NCBI GenBank assembly: GCA_025924715.1
Contig: JAICHV010000024.1
Span: forward strand, 1-54,732
Origin: Alphaproteobacteria bacterium
GTDB lineage: Bacteria > Pseudomonadota > Alphaproteobacteria > Micropepsales > Micropepsaceae
Direction of reading: 5' to 3'
Length of the DNA stretch: 54,732 bases
Below are positions 1-7,407 of this stretch, in pieces (within the stretch, counting starts at the first letter, position 1; the number at the start of each line of letters is the position of its first letter). The notes under the pieces were generated by a model. That model ran no database searches. It saw only the letters and a list, made by a program, of their open reading frames with translations, and was not told the origin of the DNA. The position numbers were made by a program, and so were the translations under genes.

Positions 1-428
1 CGGATGAGGATCCAGGCGCAGGCGAGCCAGCTGATCGGCTGGAATGTATCGGTGGTGAAGATCATGCCAAGGGCGAGGAATTGCGGCGCAAGGGCCGTGC
101 AAAGCCCGGCAAGCCATTGGGCATAACGCGCACCACCGGCGACGCGGACGAACTCGGCGGTCATCACGACGGTGCCCGAAAACGCCAGTGCCGGAATGAG
201 CCGGAAGCCGGTCAGCCAGTCGCCGGCCAGCGCATACGACCAGGCGGCCAGCATCGGCACCAGCGGCGGTTGGTCGACATAGCCCCAGGCCAGACGCTGC
301 CCGCAGACGATGAAATAGAGCTCATCGCGGCTTAAACCATATCCGGCATTGAAAAGAAGATGGATCAGAAGCGTCAGGCCGCCCAAGGCCAGCGACGGGC
401 GGAACAATTTTTGGATATCGGCCGACAT
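1..428 (-). CDS. GT39/ArnT-like membrane glycosyltransferase, N-terminal part
   Basis: Reading the minus strand from the ATG at 428 gives an open frame to the window edge, so only about 142 N-terminal residues are present. The protein begins MSADIQKLFRPSLALGGL, passes a first hydrophobic segment and then shows SRDELYFIVCGQRLAWGYVDQ followed by PPLVP. This acidic-residue loop after the first membrane helix is typical of GT39/ArnT/PMT-type enzymes, which move sugars from polyprenyl phosphates on the outer face of the inner membrane. The acceptor cannot be judged. Its start faces the cupin gene at 567-1004, which converges on it from the same strand upstream. Confidence 0.8.
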   Translation of the reverse strand, partial: MSADIQKLFRPSLALGGLTLLIHLLFNAGYGLSRDELYFIVCGQRLAWGYVDQPPLVPMLAAWSYALAGDWLTGFRLIPALAFSGTVVMTAEFVRVAGGARYAQWLAGLCTALAPQFLALGMIFTTDTFQPISWLACAWILI

Positions 429-566
429 GCTCACCCCTTCGCTATGCGTCCCGACGCTCGCGCAAGCGTATAGCACGCAAGCCGCCGCAAACATTCAACA
501 GCCTTCGGATAAGTTTCAACACCCAGCCGTTCGCTCCTACGCGCGGCGTTATGCGCCGCGCTCTGG

Positions 567-1004
567 TCAGCGTCCCGCGACAGGCACTGGCGTCACCAGG
601 GGCTTGCCCTTGTCCACCGTCCAGGTGTTGACCAGCTTGGCCGGTTCATTCCCCACCAGCACCGAACGATGCGCCATCCCGCGCGGCACCAGGAAGCTGT
701 CGCCCGGCCCCAGATTGCGTGGCGCCTGGCCCATCACCTCCAGCCGGATATGGCCCGACACCACATAGCCCATTTCCGATCCGAAATGGGTGTGGAAGGG
801 ATTGCCGCTGCCCACCGCGATATCGACCGTCGCCAGCGAGGTTTCCTGCTCCGGGCTCGCCGCCACCGGACTTTGCTGCAGCATGGTGCGCACCGGTGCG
901 GGCTGCGCGGGCGCTTGCGCCAGAAGCGGCGCCGGCGCCAACAGCACTGACAATCCGGCCCCGGCGATCAGACCCTTTGCGGCAAAGCGATTGGCCAACA
1001 TCAT
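567..1004 (-). CDS. secreted small cupin-domain protein
   Basis: A 145-residue protein beginning MMLANRFAAKGLIAGAGLSV, with a signal peptide ending near LLAQA. I chose the start at 1004 (or the adjacent ATG at 1001) because GGAGG lies about five bases upstream; the frame stays open further upstream, but into the preceding gene. The core HTHFGSEMGYVVSGHIRLEV, then GPGDSFLVPRGMAHR, is a cupin barrel with the two conserved motifs: metal-ligand histidines and Glu in motif 1 and His in motif 2. Such proteins bind a metal and often act as small dioxygenase-like or sensing proteins; the substrate is unknown. It follows the secreted protein at 1033-1629 by 28 bases and is probably cotranscribed. Confidence 0.8.
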   Translation of the reverse strand: MMLANRFAAKGLIAGAGLSVLLAPAPLLAQAPAQPAPVRTMLQQSPVAASPEQETSLATVDIAVGSGNPFHTHFGSEMGYVVSGHIRLEVMGQAPRNLGPGDSFLVPRGMAHRSVLVGNEPAKLVNTWTVDKGKPLVTPVPVAGR

Positions 1005-1032
1005 TGCGTCCTCCCAGAATTTCTCTTTGCAG

Positions 1033-1629
1033 TCATCGCGCTTTGACCGCGACCACATCCAGCCGCAGAACCTGCCCCGCCGGCGGCGCATCGGTAACGC
1101 CGTCCAGCATTTGCCGCCGGTCCGGTCTCACCTTGTCGCCATTGTCGATTTCCCGATCATTGCTGTCCACCGTCTGGACCAGGATCTTCGCGCCCGCCGC
1201 CACCGGGATCGTCATCTCGAAATCCTCTTTGTAGATGGTGTGCGAGGTGCGCGGATAAGCGTTCAAGGTGTAATCGGCCGCCGGCGCCGATACCGCGATG
1301 TGCCACTGCGAATAATCGGTGCTTTTGTCCTCGCCGCCCATGACAAACCAGGGATGGGCCGGATCGGGCGTCTGGCCGCCTTCGATCTTTGTGGGTTCGA
1401 AAAGCCCCCGCGCCCGAAGCGTCACGTCATACACCGTGCCGGGCCGCCCGCCGAAGACGAAGCTTTTTTCATGCGTGCGCGCGTGCAGGCAGGTGTCCGG
1501 CTGCTGGATATTTTCGCCGATACAGTCGTCATGGATGAAGAGACCCCGAAAGCCGGCGGCCGGATCGTCCTGTGCCAGCGCCGCACCCGCCGCCATCACA
1601 ATCATCGCAGCGATCACAGGAAATCTCAT
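1033..1629 (-). CDS. secreted protein of unknown function
   Basis: A 198-residue protein with a clear signal peptide (MRFPVIAAMIVMAAGAALAQ). I start it at 1629, where AGAAGGGGG precedes the ATG, rather than at the upstream ATG at 1650. The mature part has a few Cys (FIHDDCIGENIQQPDTCLHA) and a beta-rich region with WFVMGGEDKSTDYSQWHIAV. I do not recognise the family. Its position upstream of the cupin gene suggests a shared periplasmic role, but no activity can be inferred. Confidence 0.7.
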   Translation of the reverse strand: MRFPVIAAMIVMAAGAALAQDDPAAGFRGLFIHDDCIGENIQQPDTCLHARTHEKSFVFGGRPGTVYDVTLRARGLFEPTKIEGGQTPDPAHPWFVMGGEDKSTDYSQWHIAVSAPAADYTLNAYPRTSHTIYKEDFEMTIPVAAGAKILVQTVDSNDREIDNGDKVRPDRRQMLDGVTDAPPAGQVLRLDVVAVKAR

Positions 1630-1734
1630 GACGCGCCCCCTTCTGTCCACCCAAGCTTGTCAGACAATAGAAGGAAATTCCACAAATCCGCCAGGCCGGT
1701 ATAAGCTCGCCGCAAAAATCCGGGAGGAAATCAT

Positions 1735-3123
1735 ATGCGCCTTGCCATCGGCACGCTCGCCGCCCTGTTGTTCGTGGGCCTCGCCCTGCCCGCGTCCGCC
1801 GCCGATCATTGGGTGGCAAGCTGGGCCACCTCGCCGGCCGCTTATTTCGTCTATAACCCGCCCCGCCCGCCTGCCCCGCCCCCCCAGCCGGGGTCGCCGC
1901 CGAATTTCGCCCCCGCCACCATCCAGCCGGACCAGGGCTTTCCCTTCCCCACCGCCAACCAGAACCAGGCCACAGACCAGACCATCCGCTCCCTGGTGAA
2001 GCCGGATCTGTGGGGCCGGCAAATGCGCTTTCGCTTCTCCAACGTCTTCGGCGACAAGCCGCTGACCATCGCCGCCGCCACGGTGGGCCTGCAGGATTAT
2101 TCCGGCAATGTGGTCAAGGGCACGATGGTGAAGCTGCGCTTCGCCGGCCAGCCCTCCATCACCATCCCGCCGGGTGAAGAGCGCTGGAGCGATGGCGCCG
2201 ACCTCGGTTTCGTGCGCGCGCCGGATGACGCCGCCGTGCAGGGGCGCAATCTGGCCGTGTCTTATGCGGTTGGGGGGCAAAGCGGCCACATGACCTATCA
2301 TGCCGCCGCCAATCAGACCTCTTACATCACCGCGCCGGGCAGCGGCGATCACACCGACGACATGGATGTCTTCGCCTATGAATACACCACCACTTCCTGG
2401 TTCTTCCTGGATGCGGTGGATGTGATGGCGCCCGACGGCACGGTGGTGATCGCCGCCTTCGGCGATTCCATCACCGACGGCACCCACACCACCCTCAACG
2501 AAAACGACCGCTGGATGAACGATCTGTCGCGCCGGCTGCACAACGCCTATGGGAATCGCGTCAGCATCGTCAACGAAGCCATCGGCGGCAACCGCGTGGT
2601 GCCGCCCGCCGCCGCCAACGGCACGGCAGGCCCGCCCGCGACCGTGCGACTGGACCGCGATGTCCTGGGCCTCTCCGGCCTCACCCATGTGATCTGGCTG
2701 GAAGGCATCAACGATCTGGGCGGCAGACAATCCCCCGATGCCATTATCGCCGGTTACAAGGATGTGGTGGGGCGCCTGCATGCCAAAGGCATCAAGGTTT
2801 ATGGCGCTACCCTGACTTCGGCGCTGGGCATGGACAATCCGGCGGAAGGCTGGTTCGTCGGCCGCGTTGCCACCGGCGACAACGGCCCGGGGCCGGATGC
2901 GGGGCGCAAAGTGCTGAACAATTTCATCCGCACCGGCGGGCTGTTCGACGGGGTGGAGGATTTCGACACCGCCACGCTTGACCCCGCCACAGGCAATATG
3001 AAAGCCGAATATGTCCCCAACAGCCAGATGACCCAGCTGCCTTGGGATTATCTGCATCCCAATCATGCCGGCTATCTCGCCATGGCCGGCGCCGTCGATC
3101 TGGCGCCGTTCAGGCCGCAATAA
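1735..3123 (+). CDS. secreted SGNH/GDSL-family hydrolase
   Basis: A 462-residue exported esterase of the SGNH superfamily. The start has a strong GGGAGG Shine-Dalgarno. Residues 1-23 are a signal peptide cleaved near PASAAD. The N-terminal about 230 residues form a beta-rich accessory domain with a Pro-rich stretch near residues 45-60. The catalytic domain carries the block I serine in GDSITDG (Ser245), the block II-like GGNR, the block III GINDLG (Gly-x-Asn-Asp) and the block V pair in DYLHPN (Asp438, His441). Lengths and order fit the acyl or acetyl esterases that act on carbohydrates in the periplasm. The substrate is not known. A terminator hairpin follows directly. Confidence 0.9.
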   Translation: MRLAIGTLAALLFVGLALPASAADHWVASWATSPAAYFVYNPPRPPAPPPQPGSPPNFAPATIQPDQGFPFPTANQNQATDQTIRSLVKPDLWGRQMRFRFSNVFGDKPLTIAAATVGLQDYSGNVVKGTMVKLRFAGQPSITIPPGEERWSDGADLGFVRAPDDAAVQGRNLAVSYAVGGQSGHMTYHAAANQTSYITAPGSGDHTDDMDVFAYEYTTTSWFFLDAVDVMAPDGTVVIAAFGDSITDGTHTTLNENDRWMNDLSRRLHNAYGNRVSIVNEAIGGNRVVPPAAANGTAGPPATVRLDRDVLGLSGLTHVIWLEGINDLGGRQSPDAIIAGYKDVVGRLHAKGIKVYGATLTSALGMDNPAEGWFVGRVATGDNGPGPDAGRKVLNNFIRTGGLFDGVEDFDTATLDPATGNMKAEYVPNSQMTQLPWDYLHPNHAGYLAMAGAVDLAPFRPQ

Positions 3124-3134
3124 CCGCAAAGAAA

Positions 3135-3164
3135 AACCCCGCGGAACCTTCGTCCCGCGGGGTT
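3135..3164. terminator. bidirectional rho-independent terminator
   Basis: A perfect 10-bp stem, AACCCCGCGG (3135-3144) with CCGCGGGGTT (3155-3164), encloses a 10-nt loop. On the minus strand it is followed by TTTTTC, so it is a good terminator for the gene at 3182-3523. It also closes the SGNH hydrolase gene on the plus strand, where the T tract is poor. Confidence 0.85.
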
Positions 3165-3181
3165 ATCCTTACACGGATTGA

Positions 3182-3523
3182 TTATTGGCGATAGGGATTG
3201 TTCGGGCGGCTGTCGAACCGGTTCGGCACGCCGTCATTGTCCCGGTCGCGGTCGAAGCGGTTGGGAATGCCGTCATGATCCCTGTCGTGGCGCATGTTGC
3301 GGAACGACTCCCGGTAATTCGCCCGATACCAATTGCGCTCTCGCGTATTGCGCCAGGCATGCCAATGACGGTTGCGGTCGTAATAGCCGTCACTATAGCC
3401 GATGGCCACATCGCCGATCCGGAACGACAAATGCGCCGTCGCGGCCGTGGCGGGCGCCGCGGCGAACATCCCGGCGCCACCCAGAACGCTGGCGGCCAGC
3501 AGGATTTTCAGTGTGTGTTTCAT
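3182..3523 (-). CDS. small secreted protein with TSP3-like calcium-binding repeats
   Basis: A 113-residue exported protein. I start at MKHTLKILLAASVLGG (3523), which has AAAGGA upstream; two in-frame Met codons further upstream are less likely. After a signal peptide comes an Arg/Tyr/Trp-rich stretch (YYDRNRHWHAWRN), then two Asp-rich repeats, DRDHDGIPNRFD and DRDNDGVPNRFD. Their spacing DxDxDGxPNxxD matches calcium-binding thrombospondin type 3 repeats. It is probably a periplasmic or surface protein that binds calcium; its partner is unknown. It ends at the shared terminator. Confidence 0.8.
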   Translation of the reverse strand: MKHTLKILLAASVLGGAGMFAAAPATAATAHLSFRIGDVAIGYSDGYYDRNRHWHAWRNTRERNWYRANYRESFRNMRHDRDHDGIPNRFDRDRDNDGVPNRFDSRPNNPYRQ

Positions 3524-3664
3524 GGCAATTCCTTTCATGAGCAAAGTCGAAGTCATCCCTCTCTGCTCACGTAAGTGCCGAGCGCTCTAAATGTTCCGCA
3601 TCTTGCTGGAAAGAGTACACAGCGCCTGCCACATATTCGCCATGTTGTGTCGCGCGAAGCTACG

Positions 3665-4138
3665 TCACTTCTTCTCCGGCACCTTGACGCTATCCGATGG
3701 GCCCATGCCGACGATCTCCAGGATGACGGTTTCATCCTTGGCGCCGTCCCAATGCACCTTGCCGGCAAGATCGGTGGCGAAGCTGCCCACCGGCAGCGGC
3801 CAGGTCGTCTTGGGATCGTAATGATCGCTGGTGCTGACCCACCATGTCCCCTGCACCACATAGGCCCAGCGGTCGGTGGTGTGAAAATGCGGATGGCTCA
3901 TATGCCAGGGCAGCCATTTGATCAGCACACCATAAGGCCCCGGCTTTGACGGATCGCCGAACAGCGGCGCCTGCAATTGCCCCAGGCTCTCGACGTGCCA
4001 TTTCAAGTCGCCCGGCAATTTATAGGTGGCGCGCCGCGGATCCGGCTTCACCGCCGTGGGTGGAATCTTGATCTCCGCCGCCAAAGCGGCTCCCGTCAAA
4101 CCGACCAGCATCACTGCCCAAATTCCGCCTAAACGCAT
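3665..4138 (-). CDS. secreted cupin-domain protein
   Basis: A 157-residue exported protein with signal peptide MRLGGIWAVMLVGLTGAALA. The body contains PHFHTTDRWAYVVQGTWWVS, a cupin motif 1 with the metal-binding His-x-His and a following aromatic-rich strand, then a second half with VHWDGAKDETVILEIVG. The usual glutamate of motif 1 is replaced around TDRW, so metal binding may differ from classical cupins. Family members are often annotated only as cupin or DUF4437-like proteins. It is not fused to another domain and the neighbouring gene on the left is separated by about 110 bases. Confidence 0.75.
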   Translation of the reverse strand: MRLGGIWAVMLVGLTGAALAAEIKIPPTAVKPDPRRATYKLPGDLKWHVESLGQLQAPLFGDPSKPGPYGVLIKWLPWHMSHPHFHTTDRWAYVVQGTWWVSTSDHYDPKTTWPLPVGSFATDLAGKVHWDGAKDETVILEIVGMGPSDSVKVPEKK

Positions 4139-4267
4139 GTCACATCCCCGTGGCTAGAAGCGCGTCCGCGCCTGGACTTAAGGTTACTCCGCCCGGCCGG
4201 CCAAGCCCAGAGTCCCTTTTGGAGCGGCTCGACCCGCTCCGCCGTCTGGACTTATGCTCGCCGGGCG

Positions 4268-4966
4268 ATGCCCAGCGCCCTTGCCCGCACCATCCTGCAC
4301 CAGATCGGCTATGCCTGCATCGCTATTGTCGTTGTCGAGCTGGTGGCGGCCGGCAGCGTGGCGGTGCTGACTTGGCGGGCCGATCGCAGCGCACGCGCCG
4401 CCGCCATGAACCAAACCCGCACCCATGACGGACCGCTGGCCGCGCAAACCTCCGATGACCGGACCGACGAGAGTTTGCGCATGATGGCGATGCTGCCGCC
4501 CCGCACCGCCCTGCGCGGCGAAGGGCTGCGCTTTGCCGCCCTGCCGGGTCTGGGCTGGCATTGGTATGCGGTCTCGCTCGCCGGCAAAAGCAATCCGCCG
4601 CAAGGCATGGTCATCGTCGCCGAGCACGACAATTCGAGCGACCGCCTCGCCCGTATCACCGCCACACCTTTTGTGATGTCGCAGCCCGATTATCTTGGCC
4701 TGGTCGACAAATTCGACAGCCTGGCCACCGGGTACGCCGGCGATCCCAAGCCCGGCTGGTGCAGCGACGGCACCGAAATCGCCTTCGAGCGCGTCACGCC
4801 CGCCGGCATCACCTCGGGCGCCGGCAACGAAGCCTGCATCGCGCATTATCGCGACCTCAGCGCCGAGATTCTGGCCGTGGTGCGAAAATCCGCCTCCCTC
4901 ACTTTTCCCCCTTACGGCCCCGATTGGATGTCCGATCCCTCGGACGACCAAAAACGCAAGCGCTGA
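4268..4966 (+). CDS. membrane-anchored protein of unknown function
   Basis: A 232-residue protein with one hydrophobic segment near residues 12-35 (GYACIAIVVVELVAAGSVAVL) and a soluble remainder that should lie in the periplasm. The soluble part contains a few Cys (GWCSDGTE, NEACIAHY) that could form a disulfide. No family is recognised. The start is uncertain because no good ribosome binding site precedes 4268. It reads towards the glutathione transferase gene, 66 bases downstream. Confidence 0.6.
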   Translation: MPSALARTILHQIGYACIAIVVVELVAAGSVAVLTWRADRSARAAAMNQTRTHDGPLAAQTSDDRTDESLRMMAMLPPRTALRGEGLRFAALPGLGWHWYAVSLAGKSNPPQGMVIVAEHDNSSDRLARITATPFVMSQPDYLGLVDKFDSLATGYAGDPKPGWCSDGTEIAFERVTPAGITSGAGNEACIAHYRDLSAEILAVVRKSASLTFPPYGPDWMSDPSDDQKRKR

Positions 4967-5032
4967 CCGCGACGCGGTACTTGCGCCGCTTGCCGGCGCG
5001 GGGTTAGAAAATCGCGCCGCACGGAGACCGCC

Positions 5033-5704
5033 ATGAAACTCTACACCTATCCCGCTTCGCCCGGGTGCCGCCCCATCGCCCAGTTCATTGCCGATCACGG
5101 TTTGACGGTGGAACAGCAAATCGTCGATCTGCAGAGTGGCGAGCAGTACAAACCCGCCTTCACCGCGATCAATCCCACCAATCAGGTGCCGGTGCTGGAA
5201 GACGGCGATCTGCGCCTGCCGGAATGTTCGGCGATCCTCAAATATCTCGCCGATAAGGTGGACTCGCCCACCTATCCCAAGGAGCTCAAGGCCCGCGCCC
5301 GCGTCAATGCCATGATGGATTGGGTCAACACCGCTCTCTATCCCGCCTTCGGCCACAATCTCTGCTACCCCCAGGTGCTGCCGAGCTTCAAATGGGAAGA
5401 TCCTGCACATCAAAGCGCGGCCCTGACCAAGGGCCAGGCCCGCTCCCGCAAAATGCTGGGCGTGATGAATGACGCCATGCTGGGCAGCCACGCTTTTCTG
5501 TGCGGCGATACCCTCACCATCGCCGATTACATGGCCGCCGGCATTTTGTCCCTGGGCGAACTCACCGGCTGCGATTTCTCGCCATGGCCCAACGTCAAGC
5601 GCTGGTATGAGCGGATGACCGCGATGCCGAACTGGCAAAGCGTCCATGCTCCGCTTTATGCCTGGGCGCAGCACACCAAGGGCCCCGATCACGTGCGGGT
5701 CTAA
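5033..5704 (+). CDS. glutathione S-transferase family protein
   Basis: A 223-residue cytosolic protein with the two GST domains. The thioredoxin-fold N-terminal domain starts MKLYTYPASPGCRPIAQF and has the cis-proline loop NQVPVLEDGDLRLPECSAIL, in which Glu-Cys/Ser binds the gamma-glutamyl group. The helical C-terminal domain contains CGDTLTIADYMAAGIL, the conserved N-capping box with its Asp. It fits theta-like bacterial GSTs that conjugate glutathione to electrophiles. GGAGAC precedes the start. A second, different GST lies at 38766-39359. Confidence 0.9.
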   Translation: MKLYTYPASPGCRPIAQFIADHGLTVEQQIVDLQSGEQYKPAFTAINPTNQVPVLEDGDLRLPECSAILKYLADKVDSPTYPKELKARARVNAMMDWVNTALYPAFGHNLCYPQVLPSFKWEDPAHQSAALTKGQARSRKMLGVMNDAMLGSHAFLCGDTLTIADYMAAGILSLGELTGCDFSPWPNVKRWYERMTAMPNWQSVHAPLYAWAQHTKGPDHVRV

Positions 5705-5827
5705 ACCGAGCCCTTGCCGCAGTTTCATGGTTCCGCCAAAGGACCCTTCGGAACGCTCGTCCTGCTGAGCGATTGACTCTTGTGCGGATACGCACGCGCG
5801 CGTGCGGATCAAACAAGGAGCAAAGCC

Positions 5828-6271
5828 ATGAGCAAAACCAAACAGGCCTATCTGGGAACCGCCTTCGCCGCGGCCCTGTTATGCGCGGCCGGCGGCGCGG
5901 CAGCGCAATCCTATGACGATAGCTATCCCGCCGACGCCTATGTCAATGATCGCACCGAGACGATCATCGTCCGGCCACCGCATGCGCCTTACAACCAGAT
6001 CGAGCGTCATCAAATGGTCGGCCATGTGAATGGCGAGGTCGATCCGGTCTATCTGTCGATCACCCGTCCGGTGAGCTATTCGGATCTCGACCTGTCCAAC
6101 CCGGCGGATTTCCAAACCTTGCGTGAGCGGGTCTATGACACCGCCCATGTCCTGTGCATGCGGCTGGCGCGGCGCGACCCGATGGGCACGCTGGATTCCG
6201 ATCCGCAGGCCACGCAGCAATGCATCCGCGAGGCCTCCGCAGACGCGATGAGCCAGGTTCCGGTGGGCTAA
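5828..6271 (+). CDS. UrcA family protein
   Basis: A 147-residue secreted protein. The chosen ATG (5828) has AAGGAG eight bases upstream and opens a signal peptide (MSKTKQAYLGTAFAAALLCA). The mature protein carries the YSDLDLSNPADFQTLRERV segment followed by two Cys (HVLCMRLARRD and QQCIREASADAM), the hallmark of UrcA, a family found in Caulobacterales and Sphingomonadales. Members are small periplasmic proteins with one conserved disulfide and no established activity. The gene stands alone. Confidence 0.85.
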   Translation: MSKTKQAYLGTAFAAALLCAAGGAAAQSYDDSYPADAYVNDRTETIIVRPPHAPYNQIERHQMVGHVNGEVDPVYLSITRPVSYSDLDLSNPADFQTLRERVYDTAHVLCMRLARRDPMGTLDSDPQATQQCIREASADAMSQVPVG

Positions 6272-6355
6272 AAACGCGCCCGCAGCGCCATCGCCGGGCA
6301 CCGCAAGGGCTCGGCGATGCGGCGCGTAAGTCCTTGATATCAACCGGTTCCGCCT

Positions 6356-6379
6356 GCGGGCAGGAACTCCGCTGCCCGC
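6356..6379. terminator. GC-rich hairpin, possible terminator after the UrcA gene
   Basis: A perfect 8-bp stem GCGGGCAG (6356-6363) with CTGCCCGC (6372-6379) and an 8-nt loop. There is no T tract after it, so termination is uncertain. It lies in the 311-base gap between the UrcA and cold-shock genes, which otherwise should contain the cold-shock promoter and leader. Confidence 0.35.
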
Positions 6380-6582
6380 GGGGTGTTTGCATATTTGCCG
6401 CAAAAGCTCTATACGCCGCGCCACGTGGTTCTTGCGTCCTATGTCAGACGAAGCCCTTTCTTCTTTCTGCCCGCTCCTGGCGCGCCGGACGATCCGAAAA
6501 ACTTCCTTGAGACTCGATGTTATTTTCCGCGTCCGCCGGTGCATGTCGCAGCGGCGGAACCCGATGTTGCAAAGGAAAAATC

Positions 6583-6786
6583 ATGACCATCGGAACAGTG
6601 AAGTTCTTCAATAGCGCCAAAGGTTTCGGTTTCATCGCGCCCGACGATGGCGGCAAGGACGTGTTCGTCCATGCCACCGCGGTCGAGCAAGCCGGCATGC
6701 GCAGCCTGTCGGAAGGCCAGAAGGTCTCGTTCGACATTCTGCCGGATGCGCGCGGCGCCAAGGCCGGCAATCTGAAGGCCGCCTAA
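6583..6786 (+). CDS. cspA: cold-shock protein (CspA family)
   Basis: A 67-residue single-domain OB-fold protein that binds single-stranded RNA and DNA and acts as an RNA chaperone. Both nucleic-acid motifs are present: KGFGFIAP (RNP1) and DVFVHAT (RNP2). The start at 6583 follows AAAGGAAA; the frame is open further upstream but only with non-homologous sequence. A GC-rich palindromic hairpin and a small basic protein gene follow immediately. The long upstream gap suggests a regulated leader, as is common in cold-shock genes, but I did not resolve its fold. Confidence 0.92.
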   Translation: MTIGTVKFFNSAKGFGFIAPDDGGKDVFVHATAVEQAGMRSLSEGQKVSFDILPDARGAKAGNLKAA

Positions 6787-6798
6787 ACTATTGATGGG

Positions 6799-6824
6799 GC
6801 GGCCGCTCCGACCGGGGCGGCCGC
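6799..6824 (+). terminator. hairpin between cold-shock gene and small basic ORF
   Basis: Two copies of the self-complementary octamer GCGGCCGC (6799-6806 and 6817-6824) can pair across a 10-nt loop, and TTCTCTCTC follows. This could be a weak terminator or an attenuator that sets the level of the downstream small gene. Confidence 0.45.
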
Positions 6825-6845
6825 TTCTCTCTCATGGAGGACATC

Positions 6846-6977
6846 ATGCCCAAGACTCCCGAAGATATGTCCCAGGCCGCGATCAAGCGGCGCCAGGAAA
6901 TCTCCGCCGAAACCAAGGCCAAGAAACCCGAAGTGGCGCCCGCGCCGCCCAAGCCGCGCATCGCCAAGAAGCGCTAG
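6846..6977 (+). CDS. 43-residue basic protein of unknown function
   Basis: A short open frame reading MPKTPEDMSQAAIKRRQEIS and continuing through ETKAKKPEVAPAPPKPRIAKKR to a TAG at 6977. GGAGG lies five bases before the ATG, which argues that it is translated. The protein is Lys/Arg-rich with a Pro/Ala linker, so it is likely disordered and may bind nucleic acid. It follows the cold-shock gene by 59 bases and could be cotranscribed with it. An in-frame ATG at 6834 is possible but overlaps the ribosome binding site. Confidence 0.6.
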   Translation: MPKTPEDMSQAAIKRRQEISAETKAKKPEVAPAPPKPRIAKKR

Positions 6978-6979
6978 GA

Positions 6980-7023
6980 GCGCGATCCGGAAAAGTGGAT
7001 ACCGGTTTCCCGCAAGATCGCGC
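6980..7023. repeat. alphaproteobacterial palindromic intergenic repeat
   Basis: The outer arms GCGCGATC (6980-6987) and GATCGCGC (7016-7023) pair, and the interior CCGGAAAAGTGGATACCGGT resembles a dispersed intergenic palindrome that I remember as very common in Rhizobiales and relatives. I saw only this copy in the window. It sits just after the small basic ORF and just before a second perfect palindrome. Confidence 0.65.
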
Positions 7024-7039
7024 GACAATCTATGAATCT

Positions 7040-7076
7040 GGATTATGATCCGATTCATGAAATCGGATCATAATCC
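7040..7076. promoter_or_regulatory. 16-bp perfect inverted repeat abutting a start codon
   Basis: GGATTATGATCCGATT (7040-7055) and AATCGGATCATAATCC (7061-7076) are exact reverse complements around CATGA. The second arm ends on the base before the ATG at 7077. No Shine-Dalgarno is visible, so the hairpin would occupy the ribosome landing site. It may be an operator, a translational switch, or the outer half of the repeat unit at 6980-7023. Confidence 0.6.
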
Positions 7077-7400
7077 ATGACTGCCGACGAGATCACGGCG
7101 TGGGCGCTGGCCAATGGCTGGCAGATGATCGCGGGTGCGCCCAGCCTGACCAAGCCCAATGCGCCCAGCACCGCGATCGTGCGCCTGGTCCTCAAGGCCA
7201 CGGTCGCCAGCCTGGAAATCAAAAAGCCTGCCGGCAAATGGGAAAAAGTCGCCGGCGAGAGCTATAGCAAGATTATGCCCGATCCCGACAACGGCATTCC
7301 CACCGGCCTGGGGCTCACCACCATTTCCGGCCTCACCATGTTGATGCGCGACAACAAAGACCGCCAGGTCTTCGCCAAGCTGAACGGACCGAAACCCTGA
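7077..7400 (+). CDS. conserved-looking protein of unknown function
   Basis: A 107-residue, probably cytosolic protein (MTADEITAWALANGWQMIAG) with a short helical N-terminus followed by alternating beta-strand patterns (TAIVRLVLKATVASLEIKK). I do not recognise a family. The ATG directly follows a 16-bp perfect inverted repeat, and there is no clear ribosome binding site. The transglutaminase-like gene starts eight bases after its stop, so the two are probably one transcription unit. Confidence 0.6.
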   Translation: MTADEITAWALANGWQMIAGAPSLTKPNAPSTAIVRLVLKATVASLEIKKPAGKWEKVAGESYSKIMPDPDNGIPTGLGLTTISGLTMLMRDNKDRQVFAKLNGPKP

Positions 7401-7407
7401 GGCCGCC

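Noticed and set aside
1660..3129. 489-residue minus-strand open frame
   Set aside because: It is antisense to the SGNH hydrolase gene, has low-complexity His/Gly/Ala composition and no family features.
4184..5812. 542-residue minus-strand open frame
   Set aside because: It runs antisense across two plus-strand genes, including a clear GST; GC-rich shadow frame.
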